DNA of 64,000 bases from Streptomyces sp. PR69 (GCF_026420845.1 NZ_JAOWCB010000024.1:34350-98349), one strand, 5' to 3'; shown: positions 26,687-35,846, counted from the stretch's first letter. A program made the numbers and translations. The notes: generated by a model from the sequence alone, not told the origin.

Positions 26687-27322
26687 ATGGCACGCACGGC
26701 CGGCATGGCAGGCGCGACGGCAAGGTCCCGGAGCTCGTCCTCGTCCTCGTACGAGTGGAGGTTTGACTCCGGGCGCATCTGTCTGGACCTCGTGGCGTCC
26801 TCGGAGGCGGCCCATGCCGGGCGTGAGCCGCTCGCCGAGCCGGGGGTGCTCGCCCGCTGGCTGGTCGGCGCCGGGCTGGTGCCGGCCGGGACCCCGCTGC
26901 CCGGGGTGGACTCCCGCTGGGCCGCCCGCTTCGCCGAACTCCGCGACTGTGTGGCCCAGGTGGTCCGCGCCCAGATCGAGGGACGGCGCGCCGAGGCCGC
27001 CCTGGAGCGGGTGAACGCGTTCGCCGCCGCCCCGCCGCCCGCCGTCCGCGCCGTGCCCGGCGCGGACGGCTCGCTCGTACGGGCCATGTGGGCCGCGCCC
27101 GACTGCCGGGCGCTGCTCGCGGCCGTCGCCCGTGACGCCGTGGAGCTGCTGACCGACCCGGCGGCCCGCGCCCGGCTGCGCCAGTGCGAGGGCGACAACT
27201 GCGGCCGGGTGTATCTGGACACCTCACGCGGGCAGCGCCGCCGCTGGTGCTCCAGCGAACTGTGCGGCAACCGCGAGCGTGTGGCCCGGCACCGCCGGCG
27301 GGCCGCCGCCGCGCATCTGTAG
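26687..27322 (+). CDS. CGNR zinc finger (ABATE domain) putative regulator
   Basis: 211 residues from ATG 26687. The N-terminal region has the ABATE pattern (FDSGRICLDLVAS). The C-terminal zinc finger is C-EGDNC-GRVYLDTSR...WCSSELCGNRERVARHR, with the defining CGNR tetrapeptide near 193. The family is thought to act as ligand-sensing transcription factors in actinobacteria. A Ser-rich stretch near the start may mean that translation begins a few codons later. It stands alone, 138 bp upstream of a sigma factor gene on the same strand. Confidence 0.85.
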   Translation: MARTAGMAGATARSRSSSSSSYEWRFDSGRICLDLVASSEAAHAGREPLAEPGVLARWLVGAGLVPAGTPLPGVDSRWAARFAELRDCVAQVVRAQIEGRRAEAALERVNAFAAAPPPAVRAVPGADGSLVRAMWAAPDCRALLAAVARDAVELLTDPAARARLRQCEGDNCGRVYLDTSRGQRRRWCSSELCGNRERVARHRRRAAAAHL

Positions 27323-27459
27323 CCGGCCGAAGAATCCCGAGCGCCAAAAGATTCCCGATTTTCTCGCTGCCGCGTTGAGTGATCCACGCGCCGCCTCCGT
27401 ACCCATGGGGGAGAGACCGCCAGCCGACTGTCAACAGGGTCTCGACCGGGAGGTTCAGG

Positions 27460-28056
27460 TTGCGCAAGGATGCCGCCGTGGCCGATGACCGTCCGCAACG
27501 GGCCCGCCATCGCAGCGAGAAGCGACGTGTCGACTCCACCGTCACCGCAGTCCCCGACGAGGAGTTGATGCGTGCGCTCTATCGTGAGCACGCGGGGCCG
27601 TTGCTCGCCTATGTGCTGCGTCTTGTCGCCGGCGACCGCCAGCGTGCCGAGGACGTGGTGCAGGAGACGCTCATCCGTGCCTGGAAGAACGCCGGTCAGC
27701 TCAATCGGGCCACCGGCTCTGTCAGACCCTGGCTGGTGACGGTCGCCCGGCGCATCGTCATCGACGGTCACCGCAGCCGGCAGGCCCGGCCGCAGGAGGT
27801 CGATCCGGCACCGCTTGAGGTCATGCCCGCGGAGGACGAGATCGACAAGGCGTTGTGGCTGATGACGCTCTCAGATGCGCTCGATGATTTGACGCCCGCT
27901 CACCGGGAAGTCCTGGTCGAGACATACTTCAAGGGGCGCACGGTCAATGAGGCGGCCGAGACGCTCGGCATACCCAGCGGGACGGTGCGGTCCCGAGTGT
28001 TCTATGCGCTCCGTTCCATGAAGCTCGCTCTGGAAGAGAGGGGGGTCACGGCATGA
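27460..28056 (+). CDS. sigU: ECF RNA polymerase sigma factor (SigU-like)
   Basis: 198 residues from TTG 27460, chosen because GGGAGG lies 6 nt upstream; the open frame extends further but has no other site. Sigma region 2 is LYREHAGPLLAYVLRL...AEDVVQETLIRAWKN; region 4 is LTPAHREVLVETYFKG...IPSGTVRSRVFYALRSMK. It redirects RNA polymerase to a stress or envelope regulon. Its stop overlaps the anti-sigma start by 4 bp, so the two are made in stoichiometric balance. The symbol is proposed from synteny with S. coelicolor (from memory); the family assignment is certain, the name less so. Confidence 0.88.
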   Translation: MRKDAAVADDRPQRARHRSEKRRVDSTVTAVPDEELMRALYREHAGPLLAYVLRLVAGDRQRAEDVVQETLIRAWKNAGQLNRATGSVRPWLVTVARRIVIDGHRSRQARPQEVDPAPLEVMPAEDEIDKALWLMTLSDALDDLTPAHREVLVETYFKGRTVNEAAETLGIPSGTVRSRVFYALRSMKLALEERGVTA

Positions 28057-29072
28057 ACACATATGAGCCACGGCAGGAGCCCGGGCAGGAACAGGAGTCC
28101 ATCCACGACACCGTCGGCGCGTATGTGCTGGGCATCCTGGACGACGCCGAGGCCACCGCCTTCGAGGCGCATCTGGCGGGCTGCGACATCTGCGCGGCCC
28201 ATCTGGAGGAGTTCTCCGGGATCGAGCCGATGCTGGCGATGCTGGCCGAGGCCCACGCCCCGGCCCCGCCGCCGCAGCAGCAGGAGCCGGGCGCCCCCGG
28301 ACTGCCCGGCGTACCGGATCAGGGCGCGGCGGACACAGGCCCGGCGGCGTCCGGTCTGACGCAGGGCATGGGGCCGCTGCCCGGGATGCGTGATATGTCG
28401 TCGGTGCCGGGCCTTCCGGACTTCCAGCAGAGAGCCGGCGGACGCAGGTCCGGCAACCGCCCTGCCGATCGTTCTGCCAACCGCTCCGGCGGCCGCTCCT
28501 CCGCACGCCGCTCCGCCGTCCCCCAGCAGCCCGGCCCCAGGATGCTCGACGGACTCCTCGGCGAGGTCGCCGTCAAGCGGGACCGGCGGCGCAAGCGCGG
28601 CCTGTATCTGGTCGCCGCGGCCGCGGCGCTGGTCATCGGCGGCCCCACCGTCGCGGTCGTGGTCACTGCCGACGACGCGGGAGCGGGCGGGCGCAACGCC
28701 GCGGGGGAGCCGACCGGGGAGACGGCCTTCGAGGGCACGGACGAGCAGATCCGGGCCACGGACCCGACGACCAAGGTCAGCGCCGTCGTCGGCATGCAGG
28801 ACAAGGCCTGGGGCACCCGCGCGGTGCTGGAGCTGAAGAACGTCAAGGGCCCGCTGCGGTGCAGCCTCGTCGCCGTCTCCAAGACCGGCGAGGAGGAGGT
28901 CGTCACCTCCTGGGCCGTCCCGGAGTGGGGATACGGCATCCCCGGCAGCCAGCACAAGAGCGCCAAGGACCCGCTCTATGTGCAGGGCGGCGCGGCCATG
29001 GAGCGGAACGACATCGATCACTTCGAGGTGCGCACCTTCGAAGGCGAGCGCCTGGTGGAGGTGGACGCCTGA
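28053..29072 (+). CDS. rsuA: Membrane-bound anti-sigma factor with zinc-binding ASD domain (RsuA-like)
   Basis: 339 residues. The N-terminal anti-sigma domain carries HLAGCDIC, the H-x3-C-x2-C zinc motif (about 46-53), after GAYVLGILDDAEA. A Pro/Gly-rich linker leads to a single membrane helix (about 190-207, LYLVAAAAALVIGG) and an extracellular C-terminal domain of about 125 residues. It sequesters the sigma factor at the membrane until an extracellular signal triggers release, probably by proteolysis (family knowledge). It is translationally coupled to the sigma gene. Confidence 0.9.
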   Translation: MNTYEPRQEPGQEQESIHDTVGAYVLGILDDAEATAFEAHLAGCDICAAHLEEFSGIEPMLAMLAEAHAPAPPPQQQEPGAPGLPGVPDQGAADTGPAASGLTQGMGPLPGMRDMSSVPGLPDFQQRAGGRRSGNRPADRSANRSGGRSSARRSAVPQQPGPRMLDGLLGEVAVKRDRRRKRGLYLVAAAAALVIGGPTVAVVVTADDAGAGGRNAAGEPTGETAFEGTDEQIRATDPTTKVSAVVGMQDKAWGTRAVLELKNVKGPLRCSLVAVSKTGEEEVVTSWAVPEWGYGIPGSQHKSAKDPLYVQGGAAMERNDIDHFEVRTFEGERLVEVDA

Positions 29073-29134
29073 CAGACCCGCCCCCTTGGCGTACGGTTGA
29101 CGGCTGCCCAGCGCACGTCAGAAGGGGGCCCACG

Positions 29135-31417
29135 GTGGCCGCGCACGATACCGCCGTCGACTCGGTCCGCGACCGTGAGATCGCGGTCGAACAGGAACAT
29201 CTGGACAAGGTGTACCGCCGCCTTGAGGAGAAGATCCACGAGGCGGAGTTCCTCATGGACGACGCCGCCAAGCGCGGCCAGGTCGGCACGCCCGGAGCGC
29301 TCGCCGAGCGGGACGCCCAGGTTTTCCGGGCCGGCGTCCACCTCAACCGCCTGAACAGCGAATTCGAGGACTTCCTCTTCGGCCGTATCGACCTGCTGTA
29401 CGGCAAGGACGGCAAGAAGGGCCCCGACGGCGCGTACACCTCCGTCGAGCCCGCCGACGACGCGATCGGGCCGGACAACACCGCGGAGATCGGCGAGACC
29501 CTGCACATCGGCCGCATCGGCGTCCTGGACGCCGAATACGCCCCGCTGGTGATCGACTGGCGGGCCCCCGCCGCCGCGCCCTTCTACCGCTCCACCCCGG
29601 TCGACCCCGGCCGGGTGGTACGCCGCCGCGTCATCCGCTCCAAGGGCCGCAAGGTCCTCGGCGTCGAGGACGACCTGATGCGCCCCGAGCTGACCGCCAC
29701 CCTGGACGGCGCAGAGCTTCCAGCCGTCGGCGACGGAGCGCTGATGGCGGCCCTCGGCCAGGCCCGCAGCCACACCATGCGGGACATCGTCTCCTCCATC
29801 CAGGCAGAACAGGACCTGGTGATCCGCGCCCCCGCGGCCTCCGTGACCCAGGTCGAGGGCGGCCCCGGCACCGGCAAGACGGCCGTCGCGCTGCACCGGG
29901 CCGCGTATCTGCTCTACCAGGACCGCAGGCGGTACGCGGGCGGCATCCTGATCGTCTCCCCGACCCCGCTGCTCGTCGCCTACACCGAGGGCGTGCTGCC
30001 CTCGCTGGGCGAGGAGGGGCAGGTCGCCATCCGGGCGCTGGGCAGCCTGGTGGACGGCGCGGAGGCCACCGCATACGACGATCCCGCCGTCGCCCGCGCC
30101 AAGGGCTCGGCGCGGATGGTGAAGGTCCTGCGCAAGGCCGCCCGCGGCGCCCTGGAACGGGGCGGGACCCCCGAGCGGCTCCGCGTCGTCGCCTTCGGCC
30201 GCCGCATCGAGCTGGACGCGGACGAGCTGAAGCGCATCCGCCAGAACATCCTCGGCGGCACCGCGCCCGTCAACCTGCTGCGCCCGCGCGCCCGCCGGCT
30301 GCTGCTTGACGCCCTGTACGCCAAGTCCGGGGCCGCCGCCCGGCACACCGACCCCGAACTCGCCGCCGAGCTGCGGTCCTCCTTCGACGAGGACGTCAGC
30401 GCCGAGGACTCCTTCCTGGACTTCCTCAACGCCTGGTGGCCGGAGCTCACCCCGCGGGGCGTGCTCTCGGCCATGGCCGACGAGCGGCAGCTCGGGCGCT
30501 GGGCCCGCCGTGTGCTCAACCCCGGCGAGGTGCGCAGGGTGGCCCGCTCGCTGCGCCGCGACGAGCTGTCCGTGCACGACGTGGCGCTGCTGGACGAGCT
30601 CCAGACGCTCCTCGGGGCCCCGGCGCGCCCCCGCAGGAAGCGCGAGGCCGACCCGCTGGAGCAGCTCACCGGTCTGGAGGAGCTGATGCCGCGGCGGGAG
30701 GAGACCCAGCGGGAGCGGGCCGAGCGGCTGGCGGCGGAGCGCACCGAGTACGCACATGTCATCGTCGACGAGGCGCAGGACCTCACCCCCATGCAGTGGC
30801 GCATGGTCGGCCGCCGCGGCCGCCATGCCACCTGGACGGTCGTGGGCGACCCGGCGCAGTCGTCCTGGTCCTCGCCGGACGAGGCCGCCGAGGCCCGTGA
30901 CGAGGCGCTGGGCAGCCGTCCGCGCCGGCGCTTCAACCTCACCGTGAACTACCGCAACCCGGCGGAGATCGCCGAGCTGGCCGCCAAGGTGCTGGCGCTG
31001 GCCATGCCGGGAGCCGAGGCCCCGGCCGCGGTCCGCTCCACCGGCGTGGAGCCCCGCTTCACCGTGGTGCGGGACGGCGAGGCGCTGGGGGCGGCCGTAC
31101 GGGCGGAGGCGCTGCGGCTGCTGGAGCGGGTGGACGGCACGGTCGGCGTCGTCGTCGCCATGCAGCGCAGGCGGGAGGCCGCACGCTGGCTGGCCGGTCT
31201 GGGCGAGCGGGCAGTCGCGCTGGGTTCGCTGGAGGCGAAGGGGCTGGAGTACGACGCGACGGTGGTCGTCTCACCCGCGGAGATCGCGGACGAGTCCCCG
31301 GCCGGGCTGCGGGTGCTGTACGTGGCGCTGACGCGGGCGACGCAGCAGCTCACCGTGGTCTCGGGGCGGCGCGACGAGCCGGACGGGGGCGGGGTGCCGG
31401 ATCTGCTGCGGGACTAA
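29135..31417 (+). CDS. HelD-type superfamily 1 helicase/ATPase acting on RNA polymerase
   Basis: 760 residues from GTG 29135 with AAGGGGGCC upstream. An N-terminal coiled coil (EQEHLDKVYRRLEEKIHEAEF) begins the protein. Walker A GGPGTGKTAVALHRAAYLL is near 241, with motif II VDEAQDLTPMQW, motif III VGDPAQS, motif IV NYRNP and motif VI YVALTRATQQL. This layout (coiled coil, split 1A domain, no UvrD-like 2B domain) is that of HelD/HelR proteins. These dislodge stalled RNA polymerase, and some confer rifamycin tolerance. Which subtype this is cannot be decided without a tree. It follows the sigma/anti-sigma pair by 62 bp. Confidence 0.87.
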   Translation: MAAHDTAVDSVRDREIAVEQEHLDKVYRRLEEKIHEAEFLMDDAAKRGQVGTPGALAERDAQVFRAGVHLNRLNSEFEDFLFGRIDLLYGKDGKKGPDGAYTSVEPADDAIGPDNTAEIGETLHIGRIGVLDAEYAPLVIDWRAPAAAPFYRSTPVDPGRVVRRRVIRSKGRKVLGVEDDLMRPELTATLDGAELPAVGDGALMAALGQARSHTMRDIVSSIQAEQDLVIRAPAASVTQVEGGPGTGKTAVALHRAAYLLYQDRRRYAGGILIVSPTPLLVAYTEGVLPSLGEEGQVAIRALGSLVDGAEATAYDDPAVARAKGSARMVKVLRKAARGALERGGTPERLRVVAFGRRIELDADELKRIRQNILGGTAPVNLLRPRARRLLLDALYAKSGAAARHTDPELAAELRSSFDEDVSAEDSFLDFLNAWWPELTPRGVLSAMADERQLGRWARRVLNPGEVRRVARSLRRDELSVHDVALLDELQTLLGAPARPRRKREADPLEQLTGLEELMPRREETQRERAERLAAERTEYAHVIVDEAQDLTPMQWRMVGRRGRHATWTVVGDPAQSSWSSPDEAAEARDEALGSRPRRRFNLTVNYRNPAEIAELAAKVLALAMPGAEAPAAVRSTGVEPRFTVVRDGEALGAAVRAEALRLLERVDGTVGVVVAMQRRREAARWLAGLGERAVALGSLEAKGLEYDATVVVSPAEIADESPAGLRVLYVALTRATQQLTVVSGRRDEPDGGGVPDLLRD

Positions 31418-31600
31418 AGCCCCCGGCCGGGTGCGCCGTGGCCTGATCCGCAGTCAACTCCTTGTCCCCCTGCCCTCTTCCCTGCCCTCCCCTGCCCTCT
31501 CCCTTGTCCTCCGCTTGGCCTCTGCTCGCCCTTCCCGTTTGTCCTCCCGCCTTTCCTCGTCCGGGAATCGCATCCCCGAGGTGTTTGTTAGCCTGGGTGT
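31418..31600. other. Intergenic polypyrimidine tract after helD
   Basis: No gene. From about 31455 to 31560 the + strand is almost continuous C/T (runs such as CCTGCCCTCTTCCCTGCC), which is rare in this genome. TAGCCT at 31589-31594 fits the actinobacterial -10 pattern TAnnnT and could drive the RNA listed next. Confidence 0.5.
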
Positions 31601-31756
31601 GGCATCGGCCCGATCCAAGCCCCCGGGCCCAACCTTCGTCGCTTCGAGCGACCACTTGCCGCGAGGCGAGCATGGCGGGTCGGTGCCGTTTCTCTTGTGA
31701 TGTGTCAATGGGACAGGTCCGCGTCACCCGCCGGTGGCGCGGACCTGTTTCGTTTC
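31601..31756 (+). ncRNA. Candidate small RNA between helD and the malic enzyme gene
   Basis: About 150 nt between a possible -10 (TAGCCT, 31589-31594) and a strong terminator, with no plausible reading frame. It contains a tight hairpin GTCGCT-TCG-AGCGAC near 31640-31656 and a second GC-rich fold around CTTGCCGCGAGGCGAG. The terminator belongs to something: the helD stop is 300 bp away. I recall an S. coelicolor small RNA named after the neighbouring gene (scr2952), but have not checked. Confidence 0.4.
31714..31756 (+). terminator. Rho-independent terminator
   Basis: Stem CAGGTCCGCG (31714-31723) with 31738-31747, extended through a T-G pair by CACC/GGTG to 15 bp, loop CGCC, followed by TTTCGTTTCTCC. 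Confidence 0.9.
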
Positions 31757-31950
31757 TCCTGTTTCTCCCGTTGTTTCTCCCGTCGACTGTTCCCCTGCGA
31801 GATCGAATCTCGTATGGTGGAAGATGTTTTCCGAAGTTATTCGCCGTTACCGGCTACCAGCTGGTAGGTGCGAACATCGGTAAGCGTCGCCGGGCAATAC
31901 AGGCCACGGCCGCATAGCAACGAAGCTAGGGAAAGCAGAGGAACCCGGTC
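31757..31950 (+). promoter_or_regulatory. Upstream region of the malic enzyme gene with a perfect palindrome
   Basis: A perfect 14-bp palindrome CTACCAGCTGGTAG lies at 31854-31867, with an outer TTACCG/CGGTAA pair about 25 bp apart around it. It is about 85 bp before the malic enzyme start, a typical operator position. The binding regulator is unknown. Confidence 0.45.
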
Positions 31951-33372
31951 ATGGCAACGGCGCCCAGCGTCTCGTACTCGATGACGGTCCGGCTGGAGGT
32001 GCCCGCGAGCGGAACCGCGGTCTCCCAGCTCACCACGGCCGTGGAGTCCTCCGGCGGCTCCGTGACCGGTCTGGACGTGACCGCTTCCGGCCACGAGAAG
32101 CTGCGCATCGACGTCACGATCGCCGCCTCCTCCACGGCGCACGCCGACGAGATCGTCGAGGAGCTGCGCAAGATCGAGGGCGTCGTCCTCGGCAAGGTCT
32201 CCGACCGTACGTTCCTGATGCACCTCGGCGGCAAGATCGAGATGGCGTCCAAGCACCCCATCCGCAACCGCGACGACCTCTCCATGGTCTACACGCCGGG
32301 CGTGGCCCGGGTGTGCATGGCGATCGCCGAGAACCCCGAGGACGCCCGCCGGCTGACCATCAAGCGCAACTCCGTTGCGGTCGTGACGGACGGCTCCGCG
32401 GTGCTGGGCCTCGGCAACATCGGCCCCAAGGCCGCGCTGCCCGTCATGGAGGGCAAGGCGGCCCTTTTCAAGCGCTTCGCCGGCATCGACGCCTGGCCGC
32501 TCTGCCTGGACACCCAGGACACCGACGCCATCGTCGAGATCGTCAAGGCGATCGCCCCCGGCTTCGCGGGCATCAACCTTGAGGACATCTCCGCGCCCCG
32601 CTGCTTCGAGATCGAGGCGCGGCTGCGTGAGGCCCTGGACATCCCCGTCTTCCACGACGACCAGCACGGCACCGCCATCGTGGTGCTCGCCGCCCTGACC
32701 AACGCGCTGCGCGTGGTGGGCAAGGCGATCGGGGACGTACGGGTCGTCATGTCCGGCGCGGGCGCGGCCGGTACGGCCATCCTGAAGCTGCTCCTCGCCG
32801 CGGGCGTCAAGCACGCCGTGGTGGCCGACATCCACGGCGTCGTGCACGCGGGACGCGCCGACCTGGTGGACGCCGCCGAGGACTCCCCGCTGCGCTGGAT
32901 CGCCGACAACACCAACCCCGACGGCATCACCGGCACCCTCAAGGAGGCCGTCGCCGGCGCGGACGTCTTCATCGGCGTCTCCGCCCCGAATGTGCTCGGC
33001 GCCCAGGACGTGGCGGCCATGGCGGACGACGCCGTCGTCTTCGCGCTCGCGAATCCGGACCCCGAGGTGGACCCGGCGATCGCCCGCCAGACCGCGGCAG
33101 TCGTCGCCACCGGCCGTTCGGACTTCCCCAACCAGATCAACAACGTGCTGGTGTTCCCGGGCGTCTTCCGCGGTCTGCTGGACGCTCAGTCCCGCACCGT
33201 CAACACGGAAATGATGCTCGCCGCGGCCACGGCGCTGGCGGACGTGGTCACCGAGGACGAGCTGAACCCGAACTACATCATCCCGTCCGTCTTCAACGAC
33301 AAGGTCGCGGGCGCGGTCGCGGGAGCGGTGCGGAACGCGGCCAGGGCCGCGGGGGCGGCTGCTCCGGCCTGA
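31951..33372 (+). CDS. Malic enzyme with N-terminal ACT domain
   Basis: 473 residues from ATG 31951 with GAGGAAC upstream. Residues 1-90 are an ACT-type regulatory domain (SMTVRLEVPASG, VVLGKVSDRTF). The malic enzyme core follows: YTPGVARVC, VTDGSAVLGLGNIGP, NLEDISAPRCFEIE, FHDDQHGTAIV, and the nucleotide fold VVMSGAGAAGTA. It oxidatively decarboxylates malate to pyruvate, linking the TCA cycle to gluconeogenesis and lipid precursors. From memory the syntenic S. coelicolor enzyme is NAD-dependent; the sequence alone does not settle the cofactor. ACT domains usually sense amino acids, suggesting allosteric control. Confidence 0.93.
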   Translation: MATAPSVSYSMTVRLEVPASGTAVSQLTTAVESSGGSVTGLDVTASGHEKLRIDVTIAASSTAHADEIVEELRKIEGVVLGKVSDRTFLMHLGGKIEMASKHPIRNRDDLSMVYTPGVARVCMAIAENPEDARRLTIKRNSVAVVTDGSAVLGLGNIGPKAALPVMEGKAALFKRFAGIDAWPLCLDTQDTDAIVEIVKAIAPGFAGINLEDISAPRCFEIEARLREALDIPVFHDDQHGTAIVVLAALTNALRVVGKAIGDVRVVMSGAGAAGTAILKLLLAAGVKHAVVADIHGVVHAGRADLVDAAEDSPLRWIADNTNPDGITGTLKEAVAGADVFIGVSAPNVLGAQDVAAMADDAVVFALANPDPEVDPAIARQTAAVVATGRSDFPNQINNVLVFPGVFRGLLDAQSRTVNTEMMLAAATALADVVTEDELNPNYIIPSVFNDKVAGAVAGAVRNAARAAGAAAPA

Positions 33373-33837
33373 CGGGCGGCCGCTCCGGCCTGACCGCGTC
33401 CGGCGCGGGCCCGGCCTCCGCCCGCGGGCGGCTTGTGGCCGCGGGGCCCTCGAACTGCTGTGGAAGGCCCCACATCGGCGTGACCCCCGGCGCGTCGCGG
33501 GGCACGGCCCCCCTTCGGCCGCTCTAGTGTGGCGGACCATGAGCCCTGCGCTCATATGCCGCGCGCTGGGGACCGCACGGCGTCGTACGGCTCCGCCGCC
33601 GCTCGGCTCCGCGCAGTTCCCGGGAAGTAGACGGAACGTCACCACGGCGGGGCTCCGGGGCTTTTCGTGTGACTCCGAAGGGTGCCGGATTGGCTTTCCC
33701 GCCGCTGGTGGGGGCAGGATGCGTATTTGGGCGCGAGGGTCTGACGGCAGACCCGGGTCCGGGGACTGTCCTAGGGCCCTGGCAGCATCGGCTTCGATCT
33801 CACGCCTCACAGGCAAGAAGAACACGGGAGTAACAAC
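33373..33837. promoter_or_regulatory. Intergenic region upstream of hupA
   Basis: 465 bp, no credible gene. It holds a perfect 7-bp hairpin GGGTCTG-ACGG-CAGACCC at 33737-33754, probably in the hupA leader, and GGGAGTAACAAC just before the hupA ATG. A GC-rich fold near 33640-33665 (CGGGGCTCCGGGGCTTTT) may end an upstream transcript. Confidence 0.4.
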
Positions 33838-34119
33838 ATGAACCGCAGTGAGTTGGTGGCCGCGCTGGCCGACCGCGCCGAGGTGACCCGCAAGGACGCC
33901 GACGCTGTGCTGGCCGCCTTTGCCGAGACCGTCGGCGAGATCGTCGCCAAGGGCGACGAGAAGGTCACCATCCCCGGATTCCTGACCTTCGAGCGCACCC
34001 ACCGTGCCGCTCGCACCGCTCGTAACCCGCAGACCGGCGAGCCGATCAACATTCCGGCCGGGTACAGCGTGAAGGTCTCCGCGGGCTCCAAGCTCAAGGA
34101 AGCCGCCAAGGGCAAGTAA
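33838..34119 (+). CDS. hupA: HU family DNA-binding protein
   Basis: 93 residues from ATG 33838. It is a complete HU fold: MNRSELVAALADRAE, then GFLTFERTHRAARTARNPQTG (the DNA-binding arm with the conserved RNPQTG), and PAGYSVKVSAGSKLKEA. This is the short HU, without the Lys-rich C-terminal extension of the second Streptomyces HU. It compacts and bends the nucleoid DNA. It is followed by a strong bidirectional terminator and convergent with murA. The symbol follows S. coelicolor usage from memory. Confidence 0.95.
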   Translation: MNRSELVAALADRAEVTRKDADAVLAAFAETVGEIVAKGDEKVTIPGFLTFERTHRAARTARNPQTGEPINIPAGYSVKVSAGSKLKEAAKGK

Positions 34120-34131
34120 GTCCCTGTGACA

Positions 34132-34171
34132 CGAAAAGGGCGGCCACCCCATGGGGTGGCCGCCCTTTTCG
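34132..34171. terminator. Bidirectional terminator between hupA and murA
   Basis: Perfect 19-bp inverted repeat (34132-34150, 34153-34171) around AT. Arms begin CGAAAAGGG and end CCCTTTTCG, so each strand ends its stem in TTTT. Confidence 0.96.
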
Positions 34172-34196
34172 CAACTGGGGGCTGAAGCCCCCGGTG

Positions 34197-35540
34197 CTAC
34201 GACAGCGTGCCGCCGCCCGGCAGCTCCACCTTCGCGCCCAGCTTCTCCAGCTTCGCCATGAAGTTCTCATAGCCGCGGTTGATCAGCTCGATCCCGTGCA
34301 CCCGTGACGGCCCCTGCGCCGCCAGCGCCGCGATCAGATACGAGAAGCCGCCCCGCAGGTCGGGGATGACCAGGTCCGCGCCCTGCAGCCTGGTGGGGCC
34401 GGAGACGACCGCGGAATGCAGGAAGTTGCGCTGGCCGAAGCGGCAGTCGGAGCCGCCCAGACACTCCCGGTACAGCTGGATGTGCGCGCCCATCTGGTTC
34501 AGCGCGGAGGTGAAGCCGAGCCGCGACTCGTACACCGTCTCGTGGACGATCGACAGCCCCGCCGCCTGGGTGAGCGCCACCACCAGCGGCTGCTGCCAGT
34601 CGGTCTGGAAACCGGGGTGGACGTCGGTCTCCAGGGCGATCGCGTTCAGCGAGCCGCCCGGGTGCCAGAAGCGGATGCCCTCGTCGTCGATCTCGAACGC
34701 GCCGCCGACCTTCCGGTAGGTGTTGAGGAAGGTCATCATGGAGCGCTGCTGTGCGCCGCGCACATAGATGTTGCCCTCGGTGGCGAGCGCCGCCGACGCC
34801 CAGGACGCCGACTCCAGACGGTCCGGGAGCGCCCGGTGGGTGTATCCGCCGAGCTTGTCCACACCGGTGATCCGGATCGTGCGGTCGGTGTCCATCGCGA
34901 TGATCGCGCCCATCTTCTGCAGTACGCAGATGAGGTCCTCGATCTCCGGCTCCACCGCCGCGTTCGACAGCTCCGTCACGCCCTCCGCCAGCACGGCGGT
35001 GAGCAGCACCTGCTCGGTCGCGCCCACGGACGGGTACGGCAGCCGGATCTTGGTGCCGCGCAGCCGCTGCGGGGCCTCCAGGAACTGGCCGTCCGCGCGC
35101 TTCTCGATCGTCGCGCCGAACTGCCGGAGCACGTCGAAGTGGAAGTCGATCGGCCGGCCGCCGATGTCGCAGCCGCCGAGACCGGGGATGAAGGCATGGC
35201 CGAGGCGGTGCAGCAGCGGGCCGCAGAACAGGATCGGGATGCGCGAGGAACCGGCGTGCGCATCGATGTCCGCGACATTGGCGCTCTCCACATACGTCGG
35301 GTCGAGCACCAGCTCGCCCGGCTCGTCGCCGGGGCGGACCGTCACCCCGTGCAGCTGGAGCAGACCGCGCACCACGCGGACGTCACGGATGTCGGGCACA
35401 TTGCGAAGGCGGCTCGGCTCGCTGCCGAGCAGGGCGGCGACCATCGCCTTGGGCACGAGGTTCTTCGCGCCCCGGACGCGGATCTCGCCCTCGAGCGGGG
35501 TGCCGCCGTGGACAAGCAGTACATCGTCTGTGCCGGTCAT
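34197..35540 (-). CDS. murA: UDP-N-acetylglucosamine 1-carboxyvinyltransferase
   Basis: 447 residues from ATG 35540. It transfers enolpyruvate from PEP to UDP-GlcNAc, the first committed step of peptidoglycan synthesis. The substrate-binding RGAKN is near 24-27, and the active-site cysteine is in GGCDIGGRP (Cys about 124), the residue alkylated by fosfomycin. A cysteine here, rather than the aspartate of mycobacteria, predicts fosfomycin sensitivity of this enzyme. C-terminal motifs DLRGGFSYLIAAL and RGYENFMAKLEKLGA are intact. It is convergent with hupA. Streptomycetes often carry a second murA elsewhere (general knowledge). Confidence 0.96.
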   Translation of the reverse strand: MTGTDDVLLVHGGTPLEGEIRVRGAKNLVPKAMVAALLGSEPSRLRNVPDIRDVRVVRGLLQLHGVTVRPGDEPGELVLDPTYVESANVADIDAHAGSSRIPILFCGPLLHRLGHAFIPGLGGCDIGGRPIDFHFDVLRQFGATIEKRADGQFLEAPQRLRGTKIRLPYPSVGATEQVLLTAVLAEGVTELSNAAVEPEIEDLICVLQKMGAIIAMDTDRTIRITGVDKLGGYTHRALPDRLESASWASAALATEGNIYVRGAQQRSMMTFLNTYRKVGGAFEIDDEGIRFWHPGGSLNAIALETDVHPGFQTDWQQPLVVALTQAAGLSIVHETVYESRLGFTSALNQMGAHIQLYRECLGGSDCRFGQRNFLHSAVVSGPTRLQGADLVIPDLRGGFSYLIAALAAQGPSRVHGIELINRGYENFMAKLEKLGAKVELPGGGTLS

Positions 35541-35846
35541 GAATCTCGCGTTCCGAAAGAGCTCCCCTCGGCGGGCGAGGGGAGGTCGGGCAGGGCCAGA
35601 GAAAAGATTAAGGGGCTTCTACCCGCGTCCTGTACGGCCAAGACGTGTATGGGAATGTAATGAATCCGGCACAACACTTTCTGTTCGCCGCGTCTTGCCG
35701 AGCGTGACCGTTTCGGACGGGCCAGGCGGCGACGAGATCCTTCGCGGTCGGGGCTGAGCTGCGCTCATACGTCCAGTGGCAGGCGGTCTGGTGTGCGCTC
35801 GGCCATGAGCCCCCCACCGGGGCCGAAGATGCGGGATCATGTCGGC
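35541..35846. promoter_or_regulatory. Divergent intergenic region murA / algH
   Basis: 306 bp with no gene; it must contain the murA promoter (minus strand) and the promoter of the AlgH-family gene. I see no convincing -10/-35 pair or long repeat in it. Confidence 0.3.

Noticed and set aside
25272..27545. 757-codon minus-strand frame across the serine hydrolase and CGNR genes
   Set aside because: Translation lacks domains and overlaps two genes with complete active-site motifs on the other strand.
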